Shown: one piece after another, positions 35,566 through 43,978 of the stretch
Layout: each line of letters opens with the position of its first letter
Numbering within the stretch: the stretch's first letter is position 1
Source: Streptomyces cathayae
GTDB lineage: Bacteria > Actinomycetota > Actinomycetes > Streptomycetales > Streptomycetaceae
Length of the DNA stretch: 64,000 nt
Direction: 5' to 3'
Assembly (NCBI RefSeq): GCF_029760955.1
Contig: NZ_CP121682.1
Location: 4,774,001 to 4,838,000, forward strand
Notes under the pieces: model-generated
Databases searched by the model: none
The model's input: only the letters and a program-made list of their open reading frames with translations
Told to the model about the DNA's origin: nothing
Position numbers and translations under genes: made by a program

Positions 35566-35979
35566 ATGGACGCGCTCTACACCGCTGTCGCCACCGCCAC
35601 CCACGGCCGCGAGGGCCGCGCCGTCACCTCCGACGGCAAGCTGGACCTCGGTCTCAGCGCCCCCGTGGAGCTGGGCGGCAGCGGCGAGGGCACCAACCCG
35701 GAGCAGCTGTTCGCCGCCGGTTACGCGGCCTGCTTCGGCAGCGCCCTCGGCCTGGTCGGCCGGGCGGCGAAGGTCGACGTCAGCGAGGCCGCGGTGACCG
35801 CCGAGGTCGGCATCGGCAAGGAGGGCGAGGGCTTCGCGCTCGCCGTGACGCTGCGCGTCGAGCTGCCCGACACGGTGGACGAGGAGACCGGCCGCAAGCT
35901 GGTCGAGCAGGCCCACCAGGTCTGCCCCTACTCCAACGCCACCCGCGGCAACGTCCCGGTCGACCTGGTCATCGAGTGA
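35566..35979 (+). CDS. ohrA: Organic hydroperoxide resistance protein OhrA
   Basis: A 137-residue thiol peroxidase of the OsmC/Ohr family that reduces organic hydroperoxides. Both active Cys are present: Cys56 in AAGYAACFGSAL and Cys120 in AHQVCPYSNATRGN. The N-terminal strand region, GREGRAVTSDGKLDLGLS, is typical. The ATG at 35566 has a good GGGAAGG site. It is induced, by inference, when OhrR is oxidised. Length is normal for the family. Confidence 0.95.
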   Translation: MDALYTAVATATHGREGRAVTSDGKLDLGLSAPVELGGSGEGTNPEQLFAAGYAACFGSALGLVGRAAKVDVSEAAVTAEVGIGKEGEGFALAVTLRVELPDTVDEETGRKLVEQAHQVCPYSNATRGNVPVDLVIE

Positions 35980-36290
35980 CCGAGTGACCGAGCAGCCGAC
36001 CCGGGCTCAGTCGGCGGGACCCCGGCCGGGCCGCCCCGAAGGCCGTCCGGAGGGCCGCCAGGTGGGCGGCCGGGTCGGAGCGGGCCGCGCCGGGCGCGTG
36101 GCGACGGTGACACGGAACCCGGGCAAGGGGCATCCAGCGGTCGGCGCGGGGGTTCGGCCCGGGAACGGCCGCCGGGTCGCCCGGGTTGCGCCGGGTACGG
36201 CGTCCGGGGGCATCCGTCACCCGAAGGAGCGGACCCGGGGCCCTGTGTGCGGAGCCCCGGGCCCGTCCTCCGGCTCTGCCTCCGCGCAGC
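35980..36290. terminator. Gap between ohrA and the ABC permease, with terminator hairpin at 36234-36261
   Basis: A 311-base stretch between converging genes with no convincing ORF. It starts with a short direct repeat (GAGTGACC twice, just at the ohrA stop) and holds several GC-rich inverted repeats. The best is CCCGGGGC at 36234-36241 pairing with GCCCCGGG at 36254-36261, close to the permease stop, a likely terminator for the ABC operon. Confidence 0.5.
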
Positions 36291-37214
36291 TCACTTCACG
36301 GCGCCCGCCATCACGCCGGAGACGAACTGCCGCTGGAAGGCGAAGAACACGGCCAGCGGGATCACCATCGAGATGAACGCGCCCGGCGCCAGCACGTCGA
36401 TGTTGTTGCCGAACTGCCGTACCTGTGTCTGCAGGGCGACCGTGATCGGCTGGCTCCCGGAGTCGGTGAAGATCAGCGCGACCAGCATGTCGTTCCACAC
36501 CCACAGGAACTGGAAGATGCCCAGCGAGGCGATGGCCGGCCCGGCCAGCGGCATCACCACCCGGGCGAACAGGCGCAGTTCACCCGCGCCGTCCAGCCGG
36601 GCCGCCTCCAGCAGCTCTTTCGGGATCTCCGCGAAGAAGTTCCGCAGCAGGAACACCGCGAACGGCAGACCGAAGCCGACGTGGAACAGCACCACGCCGA
36701 CCAGCGAGCCGAAGATGCCGAGGCTGCCGAAGAGTTCGGCGATCGGGATCAGCGCCACCTGCACCGGCACCACCAGCAGCCCCACCACACCCAGGAACCA
36801 CCAGTCCCGGCCCGGGAACTCCATCCAGGCGAAGGCGTATCCGGCGAGCGAACCGATCACCACCACCAGGACCGTCGCCGGGACGGTGATGTACGCCGTG
36901 TTCAGCAGGGAGCCGGTGATGTCGCCGTTCTCCAGCAGGGTCTCGTAGGCGCCGAAGGTGAGCTGCGAGGGCTCGGTGAACACCGTCCACCAGCCGTCGG
37001 CGGCCATGTCCTCGGGGGTGCGCAGACTGGCCAGCAGCAACCCGAGCGTCGGGACCAGCCAGAACATCCCGACGACGATCAGGAACGCCTGGACCAGCCC
37101 CCCGCCGACCCGGTCGGCCATCCGGGAGGCGAGCGAACGGGACCCCGGCGGACGCGCCTTGACCGGCGGGCGCCCCCCGGCCGGCCGCCGCGTCCTGAGC
37201 GGACGTGAGCTCAT
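36291..37214 (-). CDS. Sugar ABC importer permease (MalG-like)
   Basis: A 307-residue inner-membrane permease with six hydrophobic segments and the EAA loop that docks the ATPase (ELLEAARLDGAGELRLFARVVMPL). The C-terminal AVFFAFQRQFVSGVMAGAVK is the standard MalG-type ending. The ATG overlaps the stop of the other permease by 4 bases (ATGA). No ATPase gene is nearby; Streptomyces sugar importers commonly share the MsiK ATPase, so I infer that here. Confidence 0.92.
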   Translation of the reverse strand: MSSRPLRTRRPAGGRPPVKARPPGSRSLASRMADRVGGGLVQAFLIVVGMFWLVPTLGLLLASLRTPEDMAADGWWTVFTEPSQLTFGAYETLLENGDITGSLLNTAYITVPATVLVVVIGSLAGYAFAWMEFPGRDWWFLGVVGLLVVPVQVALIPIAELFGSLGIFGSLVGVVLFHVGFGLPFAVFLLRNFFAEIPKELLEAARLDGAGELRLFARVVMPLAGPAIASLGIFQFLWVWNDMLVALIFTDSGSQPITVALQTQVRQFGNNIDVLAPGAFISMVIPLAVFFAFQRQFVSGVMAGAVK

Positions 37215-38557
37215 CGCCTGACCTCCCGCCTCAGCCGCCGCACGTTGAACCACATCACCGGGATCACCAGGAGCAGCAGGAACACCGCGATCGCGCTGGC
37301 GATGCCCGGCTGGTCCTCGGAGAAGCCCTTGCGGTACAGCTCCAGCGCGAGGACGTCGGCGTCGTCCTGGGAGGAGCCGGGGGCGATGATGAAGACCAGG
37401 TCGAACACCTTCAGCACGTTGATCATCAGGGTGACGGTGACGACCGCGAGCACCGGCGCCAGCAGGGGCACCGTGACCCGTCTGAACACCTGCCACTCGT
37501 TGGCGCCGTCGACCCGCGCGGCCTCCAGCAACTCCCGGGGCATGCCCGCGAGTCCGGCCGCGATCAGCACCATCGCGAAGCCCGCCCACATCCAGATGTA
37601 CGAGCCGATGACGGCGGGCGTGACCAACGACGGGCCCAGCCAGTCCAGGCCGTTGTACGGCTCCTCGAAGTTGCTCGCCGGAAGCCGGAGATGTGCCCCG
37701 TCCGCCGCGGCCGACAGGGAGAACGTGCCGTCGGCCGCCGCGGTGGCCGTCTCCACCACCGTGCCGTCCCGGACCGCCTCGATCCTCATGCCGGGGTAGC
37801 CCAGCTCGTCGGCGTCGACGCCGTTCAGCGTGCCGACGCCCTTGCCGCGGGTGAAGTCCTGCCAGGTCGTGCCGGTGATCCGGTCCGGCTGCGGCTTCGG
37901 CGCGGCCGCCCGCTCGGCGTCGTCCGGGATCAGGTCCGGGGCGACACCGACCAGCGGCAGCGCGACGGTGTCCCCGACGCGCACCGTCCCCTTGGTGACG
38001 AAGGCGCCTCCGCCGGCCGCCTCCAGCGGCGACTCGCGGCCCGGGTGCGCCTTCGGGTACGCCGACGACTCGGCGAAGGTGTCGTGCACCCCCACCCACA
38101 CCGCGTTCGCGACGCCCTTGTCCGGGTCCTGGTCGTACACCAGGCGGAAGATGATGCCCGCCGCGAGCATCGAGATCGCCATCGGCATGAAGACGACCAG
38201 CTTGAACGCCGTGCCCCAGCGGATCCGTTCGGTCAGCACCGCGAAGACCAGACCGAGCGCGGTCGCCACCGTCGGCGCGAACACCACCCAGATGACGTTG
38301 TTCTTCAGGGCGGTGCGGATGCCGTCGTCGGTGAACAGGGCCCGGTAGTTGTCGAGTCCGGCGAAGCCGCCGCCGGACTGGTCGTAGAAGCTGCGGATGA
38401 CGGAGTACCCGATCGGGTAGACCACGAGCGCACCGAGCAGCAGCAGCGCGGGCAGCAGGAACAGCGCCGCGACGGTCCTGCGGGTGCCGGTGACGCTCCT
38501 GCGCGACTTGGGGGCGGCAGGGGCCTCGGGGACCCCCGCCGCCGTGTCCGACGCCAT
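37211..38557 (-). CDS. Sugar ABC importer permease (MalF-like) with large external insertion
   Basis: A 448-residue permease. After TM1-4 (for example ALFLLPALLLLGALVVYPIG and FMPMAISMLAAGIIFRLVY) an insertion of about 160 residues (roughly 150-310) occupies an extracytoplasmic loop. It is strand-rich (TVRVGDTVALPLVGVAPDL; DGTVVETATAAADGTFSLS) and looks like a small beta domain. The EAA loop follows (ELLEAARVDGANEWQVFRRV). E. coli MalF also has a periplasmic insertion, in a different form. The family type resembles alpha-glucoside importers. The start at 38557 lies 7 bases after the binding-protein stop. Confidence 0.88.
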   Translation of the reverse strand: MASDTAAGVPEAPAAPKSRRSVTGTRRTVAALFLLPALLLLGALVVYPIGYSVIRSFYDQSGGGFAGLDNYRALFTDDGIRTALKNNVIWVVFAPTVATALGLVFAVLTERIRWGTAFKLVVFMPMAISMLAAGIIFRLVYDQDPDKGVANAVWVGVHDTFAESSAYPKAHPGRESPLEAAGGGAFVTKGTVRVGDTVALPLVGVAPDLIPDDAERAAAPKPQPDRITGTTWQDFTRGKGVGTLNGVDADELGYPGMRIEAVRDGTVVETATAAADGTFSLSAAADGAHLRLPASNFEEPYNGLDWLGPSLVTPAVIGSYIWMWAGFAMVLIAAGLAGMPRELLEAARVDGANEWQVFRRVTVPLLAPVLAVVTVTLMINVLKVFDLVFIIAPGSSQDDADVLALELYRKGFSEDQPGIASAIAVFLLLLVIPVMWFNVRRLRREVRR

Positions 38558-38564
38558 CGCCGGA

Positions 38565-39992
38565 TCAGTCCCCGTACGCCGCGGCCGCGTCGGCCTCCAG
38601 CTTCGCCTGCGTCCCCGCGATGTCCTTCGGGTTCTTCAGGAAGTCCTGCAGCGCCTTCCACTCGCCCTTGCCGGGGGTGCCGCCGAACGCCTGCGGAGCC
38701 TGGTCGGACATGTCGAAGCGGAAGTCGTCCCCGGCGTCGACGAGCGCCTTGGCCATCTTCTGCTGCACCGCGTTCGGATACGCCGAGTTCGGCACGTTCC
38801 TGTTCGGCGAGAGGTAGCCGCCCAGCTTCGCCTGGATGCCGGCCGCGTCCGGGGAGGCGAGGAAGGTCGCCAGGGCCTGTGACGCCTTCGAGTCCTTCAG
38901 GATCACGGCCGCGTCGCCGCCGGACACCACGGGCGGGCTGTCACCGACCGCGGGGAACGGGAACACCTTCGCATCCGTGCCGACCTTCGCCTCGGTCTCA
39001 CCGATGTTGACCTGCACGAAGTCGCCCTCGTAGACCATGCCGGCCTTGGGCTGGTCACCGCCGGTGAACGTCTGCGTCACGGAGGCCGGGAACTCGGTCT
39101 GCAGCGCGCCGCCCGGGCCGCCCGCCACGTAGTCCGGCTTGCCCCAGATCTCCGCCAGTGTGGTCAGCGCCTCCTTCACGGAGGGGTCCGTCCACTTGAT
39201 CTCGTGCGCGGCGAGCCGGTCGTACTTCTCCGGGCCCGCCTGGGAGAGGTAGACGTTCTCGAACCAGTCGGTCAGCGTCCAGCCGTCGGCGCCGCCGACC
39301 GAGAACGGGGTGACGCCGGAGTCGTAGACCGTCTGCGCCGCGGTGAGCAGCTCGTCCCACGTCTTCGGCTCGCTCGCGCCCGCGTTCTCGAAGACCTGGG
39401 CGTTGTACCAGATCAGCGACTTGTTGGCGGCCTTGTAGTAGACGCCGTACTGCTTGCCGTCGACCGTGCCGATGTCCTGCCAGCCCTGCGAGTAGTTCTC
39501 GGCGAGCTCCTTGGTGGCCTCGGCGCCCAGCGGCTTGGCCCAGTTCTTCTCCACGGCCTGCTTGATGGCGCCCGGCTGCGGCAGCAGCGCCACGTCGGGC
39601 GGGGCGCCGCCCGCGATCTTCGACCCGAGGAAGTTGACGATGGGGTCCTGGGCGGGAACGAAGGTCACCTTCGCGCCGGTGCGCTTCTCGAACTCCGCCA
39701 GGACCTTCTTGAAGTTGGCCTGTTCGGTGCCGGTCCACACGGCGGCGACCTCGAGACTCTCACCGTCCAGCCGGGGAAGCGTGACGGTGGCGGCGGTCTC
39801 GTCGGCGGTGCCGTCCGGGCCGTCGTCGGTACCGTTGTCGTCGCTCCCTCCGCACGCCGTGAGCGAGACCGCGAGGACACCCGCGACGACGGCGGCGGAG
39901 GTTCTCGCCGCCCTGCGGGTGCGGGGAGTCGGCGTTTTCGTGGGTGTGCCGGGCGACCTGTGGATCCGGATGGTTCTGCTCGTCCTGCGCAT
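38565..39992 (-). CDS. Sugar ABC importer substrate-binding lipoprotein
   Basis: A 475-residue binding protein. The long basic N-terminus and hydrophobic stretch VVAGVLAVSLTAC end in a lipobox with the lipid Cys at 47. The mature part begins with a short acidic linker and then VAAVWTGTEQANFKKVLAEFEKRTG, a family-1 solute-binding pattern like alpha-glucoside binding proteins (AglE type). GGADGWTLTDWFENVYL and YEGDFVQVNI are probable ligand-contact regions. It is the first gene of the operon binding protein-permease-permease. The exact sugar is not predictable. No regulator is adjacent. Confidence 0.9.
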   Translation of the reverse strand: MRRTSRTIRIHRSPGTPTKTPTPRTRRAARTSAAVVAGVLAVSLTACGGSDDNGTDDGPDGTADETAATVTLPRLDGESLEVAAVWTGTEQANFKKVLAEFEKRTGAKVTFVPAQDPIVNFLGSKIAGGAPPDVALLPQPGAIKQAVEKNWAKPLGAEATKELAENYSQGWQDIGTVDGKQYGVYYKAANKSLIWYNAQVFENAGASEPKTWDELLTAAQTVYDSGVTPFSVGGADGWTLTDWFENVYLSQAGPEKYDRLAAHEIKWTDPSVKEALTTLAEIWGKPDYVAGGPGGALQTEFPASVTQTFTGGDQPKAGMVYEGDFVQVNIGETEAKVGTDAKVFPFPAVGDSPPVVSGGDAAVILKDSKASQALATFLASPDAAGIQAKLGGYLSPNRNVPNSAYPNAVQQKMAKALVDAGDDFRFDMSDQAPQAFGGTPGKGEWKALQDFLKNPKDIAGTQAKLEADAAAAYGD

Positions 39993-40201
39993 CACTGCCC
40001 CGTTCTTCGTACCTCGTCGAACGTCGAGCGCTGTCCCGTGGGCTCTGTGTACGCCCGGGAGGACGGGGCGGCAAGACCGCCTCCTGCGTCCAGTCCGGGA
40101 TCGTGACCGCGTCGTGACTCTCCGGGGCCGTGGGGCGCCGGATCGGGGCACGCCGGGACGGCGCATGCCGGGGCGGGTCGTGTCCGTGCCGCGTGGCGGG
40201 T

Positions 40202-40321
40202 GACGCGAAAGCGGGCGCCGCGCGGTCGGACGGCCCGGGAACGGCTGACGCACGGTCGGGTGCCGCGCGGTCGAGTGCCGCGAAAGCCGGTGACGTGCGG
40301 TCGGATGACGCGCCGTCAGGT
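40202..40321. repeat. Eight degenerate 15-bp tandem repeats downstream of the FHA-FtsK gene
   Basis: Eight head-to-tail 15-base units of the type GMCGCGCGGTCGGGT run from 40202 to 40321, ending 21 bases before the stop of the minus-strand FHA-FtsK gene. Units 2, 4, 5 and 7 are the closest to each other. They lie in the 350-base gap 39993-40342, which otherwise holds only the upstream region of the binding-protein gene. One plus-strand frame would give pentapeptides of the PRGRV type, but I see no start or partner gene that would make this coding. Confidence 0.75.
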
Positions 40322-40342
40322 CGGAGCCGGGTCAGAGTCAGG

Positions 40343-43300
40343 TCAGAGCAGGGACGGCACCTCGGTGGCCGAGACCTGGCGGGCCGCGCGTTCCAGCGCG
40401 CTGGCGAGCAGCGCGAGGTCGGTCGGGCCGTTGCCGAGTTCCCGGACCGGGCGGCGGGCCGGCGGATCGCCCATGCGGTGCCACTCCAGCGGCACGACCG
40501 TGGGCCGCAGCGTCGCCGTACGCGGGATGCGGCCGGTCACCCGGCCGCCCTGGAACGCGGTCACCGTGCCGTCCGGGTGGACCAACTGCCCGCGACCCGG
40601 AGCCGGTTCTCCTTCGCTGCCCCGGCCCTGCTCGAACGGGGAGGTGTCCCCGCGGCCGCCCGGCGCGGGCGGGTCGAGCGTCACGCGCAGGGTCGCCCGC
40701 CGCACCGGCTCGGTCTCCGCCGTACGGGCGCAGGGGCCGGTGGCGGCCACCAGGTGCACGCCGAGGCGCTCGCCCTCCCGGGCGACCGCCTCCAGCGCCC
40801 GCAGCACCGACCCGGCGGCGGGCCGCCCCGGCGAGCCGAGCGCGGGGGCGACCAGCGCGTCCAGGTCGTCCACGACCACCACCAGCCGGGGCAACGGCGG
40901 CGGGGTCTCGGCCCTGCGCCGCGCGGCCCCGGGCCGCAGCCGCAGCGTCGAACTGGGCGGGGCGTCCAGGTCGTCCCCCGGGTACTCACCGCCGGCGGCC
41001 GCCTGGCCGCGGGGCGCGGTCGTGCGCTGGGCGACCATACGGTCCGACAGCTCACGCCCGGTGTGCCACTCCACGAAGTCCGACCGGCCGAGCAGTTCGG
41101 CACGCCGTTTCAGCTCGGCGCTCAGCGACTGGGCGAACTCCCGCATCCGCACCGGGTCGTTGGCGCTGAGATGCGTGGTGACGTGCGGTACGTCCGTACA
41201 CATCCGCAGTCCGTCGCCCGGACCGCCGCCCGACGCGGCGGCGCACCGGCCGTCCACCAGGACGACGCCCAGCCGGTCCGGCCGTTCGGCCGCGGCCAGG
41301 GAGGCGACGACGGCCCGGAGCAGTTCGGTACGGCCGCTGCCGGGCGGCCCCTCCACCAGCAGATGCGGCCCCTCGGCCGCGAGGTCGGCGCAGACCGGGC
41401 CGCGCGGACCGGCGCCCAGCACCGCGGACACCCGGCCGCCGACGCTCTCCCTGTCGTCGGCCGCGTCCGCCCAGCGGGCCATCAGCGAGGCCGGGGTGGC
41501 GCGGGCCAGCCCCAGTTCGTCCAGCAGCCGCGCCGACGGGGGCAGCGGCGCCGACACCCGCGGGTGCACCGTGCCGGGGGCGCCCTCCGGGCGCAGCGGT
41601 GCCAGCGCCCGCGCGAAGCGTTCGGCCCACGCCGGGGAGACCGCGTCGACCGTGGCGACCGTGCCGTGACCGACCGGCCCCGGTGCCGTGCCCGTACCGG
41701 TGCCGGCCACCCGCAGCAGCCGCAGGGTGGTCGCCACGTCCCCGCTGAGCAGGGCGACGGCACCGCACTCCCGGAACGCCGGGGTCACCGCGCAGGCCGC
41801 CTCGTACGTCCGCGTGACCGGGGACGCGGCGGAGGCGGCGGACGTCTCCGCGAGACACAGCAGGTGGATCCCGGCCCGCGGCCCCTCCACGGCCAGCCGC
41901 ACCAGCGCGTCGCGCACCCCGGCGTCCCCGGGGTCGCCGTCCACGACGACCACGGTGTACGGCCCCGCGGAACCGTCCGCCGGGCCGGCGCCGTCGCCCA
42001 CGGCCCGGGAGGGAGGCCGGCGCTCGCCCCGGTCGGCTCCGTCGGGGCGGGGCTGCTCCGGGATGAGCGGGGCGGCGGGGGCCGGCCCGGTGGGCGGGGC
42101 CGGCCGGGTGGGCGAGGACTGGGCCGCGTGGTCGTGGTCCGCCAGGCGGCGCAGCAGTTCCTCGGTGCGGGCCGCGGCCTGTTCGCGGTCGTGGGCGAGG
42201 AGCAGCCGGCAGTCCTGGCCGTGTCCTGGGCGTACGTGCGGCAGCCAGCCCAGCCAGGCCCATGCGGCGGTCCGCTCCTCCAGGGGGCGGGAGCGGTCCG
42301 CGGCGATCAGGACGATCTCCAGCGCGTCGGGGGAGTGCAGCGCGGCGAGCTGGGCCAGCACCACGCGGGCCAGCCCGGTGAGCCGCTCGCGCGGGCCGGC
42401 CAGGCCCAGCGAGCCCACCTCGCGCAGTCCCGAGGTCATCGGTACGGCGGGCAGCAGACCCGCGCCGCCCGGCGCCGCCCGGTCGGCCGTGCCGAGGCGT
42501 ATCGCGAGGGTCTCCGGATGGCCGGGCCCGCGCTCCCACAGCCGGGGGCCGGGGCCCAGCGCGGTCAGCAGCAGGGCGGCGGGGTCGGGCCAGGTCTCGG
42601 GCGGGCCCGGCGCGGCCACGGCCCGTCCGGGCGGGACGGCACCGGCCGTCTCCCCGCCGGTCCGCCCGTCCGACCCGGCGGTCTCCGGCTCCTGGCGTCC
42701 CCCGGTCAGCCGCCGCGCCCACGCGGAGAGCCCGCCGCGCCTGCGGGCGCCGGAAGGCTGCTGCGCGAGCCCGGTGTCGTCCAGGTCGGTGCCGCGCAGC
42801 GGGGTGCCCTTACGGCTGGTGGGGGCAGGGCTTCCGGGGCCGCCGGTGCCCGAGCGGGTGGCCCCGGTGGGGGGTGCCGGGGGCGCCGGGGGTTCTGGGG
42901 CCGTCCCGCCGTACGGGTCGCCCGGGTCGCCCGGACGCCCGGTGTCCGGGGTGCCGTCGGCAGGCCTCGGCTGCGACACCCGGCGCCCCTTGGGGGCCCG
43001 CGGCACCTCGCCCCGGGGAACGACGTGCACCGTGCGCCCGCCGGGGCCGGAGGGGCCCGTCCCGGGGTTCTCGATCCCCGGTGCGCCGCCCTGGCCGGGG
43101 ACCAGCGGCGCGCCCGCCCCGTATCCGCCCGAGACGGTGGCCCAGGGGGCGGAACCGTAGCCGTGGTGGGTCGGACGGCCCGGCTGCGCAGGTTGCGCGG
43201 CCGGTACCCGCGCGTACCCCGACCCCAGCGTCCCCGTCCCCGAGGTCGTCCCGGCCGACGCCCCCGCCCCGGCCGGTTCCCCGCCGTCGCCACCGCGGTC

Positions 43301-43978
43301 GTCGCCCGCGGGGGGACCCGGTACGCGGACGTGCCCCTCCCCGTCCGGGGTCGTCCGCGCGCGGGCTCCCGGCCCGGCGGCCGGGGTGAGGCGCAGGGCC
43401 GACTCGCCGATCCGCAGCAGCGCGCCCGGTGCCAGCGCGACCGGGCGCGGGCCCACCCGCCGGCCGTCCAGGGTCGTGCCGTTGGTGGAACCGAGGTCGG
43501 CGACCGAGACCCTGCCGTCCGGGCCGACCGTCACCGCGCAGTGCAGCCGGGACACGTCCGGGTCGTCGAGCGGCACATCGGCGTCGGCCGAGCGGCCGAT
43601 GCGGATCTCGCCGCCGTGCAGCAGATGGACGCCGCCCGCGTCGGGACCCGCGACGACATGGAGCCTGGTCGGGGTGTCGTCCAGCTCGGGATGCGGTTCG
43701 GGTGCGCCGGGGGCGCCCACGGCCAGCACCGCGCCGTCGATCAGCGGAGGTTCGCCGAGGGTGCAGCGCTGGACGTCCAGCCACTGGTCACCGGCGTACA
43801 GCACCGGGGCGCCCGAGCCCGAGGAGGAGCCGGATCCCCCGTCGCCGCCGGACACCGCGGAGACCAGCGCGGCGGCCACCGCCGCCAGGGCCGTACCGGC
43901 GGGGGCGGTGACGACCACGTGGCCCCGTGCGGGGGAGGGCGGGCCCAGCGGGTCTACGACGGTCAGCCGGATCTGCAT
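40343..43978 (-). CDS. FHA-domain FtsK/SpoIIIE-type ATPase (EssC-like)
   Basis: A 1211-residue protein. Residues 1-100 form a small N-terminal domain; a classic FHA domain follows at about 105-197 with GRS (128-130), SRLH (143-146) and the STNGT turn containing Asn166-Gly167, which read phosphothreonine. A Pro/Gly-rich linker runs to ~450. Two FtsK/SpoIIIE-like ATPase modules follow: the first has no P-loop Lys (LGLAGPRERLTGL), the second has GPPGSGRT with Arg883 in the usual Lys position and a Walker B VVVVDDLDAL near 1035. No membrane segments are visible, unlike EssC/EccC of type VII secretion. It is divergent from pkaA. The start ATG at 43978 is by homology; the ribosome site is weak. Confidence 0.82.
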   Translation of the reverse strand: MQIRLTVVDPLGPPSPARGHVVVTAPAGTALAAVAAALVSAVSGGDGGSGSSSGSGAPVLYAGDQWLDVQRCTLGEPPLIDGAVLAVGAPGAPEPHPELDDTPTRLHVVAGPDAGGVHLLHGGEIRIGRSADADVPLDDPDVSRLHCAVTVGPDGRVSVADLGSTNGTTLDGRRVGPRPVALAPGALLRIGESALRLTPAAGPGARARTTPDGEGHVRVPGPPAGDDRGGDGGEPAGAGASAGTTSGTGTLGSGYARVPAAQPAQPGRPTHHGYGSAPWATVSGGYGAGAPLVPGQGGAPGIENPGTGPSGPGGRTVHVVPRGEVPRAPKGRRVSQPRPADGTPDTGRPGDPGDPYGGTAPEPPAPPAPPTGATRSGTGGPGSPAPTSRKGTPLRGTDLDDTGLAQQPSGARRRGGLSAWARRLTGGRQEPETAGSDGRTGGETAGAVPPGRAVAAPGPPETWPDPAALLLTALGPGPRLWERGPGHPETLAIRLGTADRAAPGGAGLLPAVPMTSGLREVGSLGLAGPRERLTGLARVVLAQLAALHSPDALEIVLIAADRSRPLEERTAAWAWLGWLPHVRPGHGQDCRLLLAHDREQAAARTEELLRRLADHDHAAQSSPTRPAPPTGPAPAAPLIPEQPRPDGADRGERRPPSRAVGDGAGPADGSAGPYTVVVVDGDPGDAGVRDALVRLAVEGPRAGIHLLCLAETSAASAASPVTRTYEAACAVTPAFRECGAVALLSGDVATTLRLLRVAGTGTGTAPGPVGHGTVATVDAVSPAWAERFARALAPLRPEGAPGTVHPRVSAPLPPSARLLDELGLARATPASLMARWADAADDRESVGGRVSAVLGAGPRGPVCADLAAEGPHLLVEGPPGSGRTELLRAVVASLAAAERPDRLGVVLVDGRCAAASGGGPGDGLRMCTDVPHVTTHLSANDPVRMREFAQSLSAELKRRAELLGRSDFVEWHTGRELSDRMVAQRTTAPRGQAAAGGEYPGDDLDAPPSSTLRLRPGAARRRAETPPPLPRLVVVVDDLDALVAPALGSPGRPAAGSVLRALEAVAREGERLGVHLVAATGPCARTAETEPVRRATLRVTLDPPAPGGRGDTSPFEQGRGSEGEPAPGRGQLVHPDGTVTAFQGGRVTGRIPRTATLRPTVVPLEWHRMGDPPARRPVRELGNGPTDLALLASALERAARQVSATEVPSLL

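Noticed and set aside
36291..39992. Defective importer because the ATPase gene is missing
   Set aside because: Streptomyces sugar importers usually share one ATPase (MsiK) encoded elsewhere, so absence here is normal.
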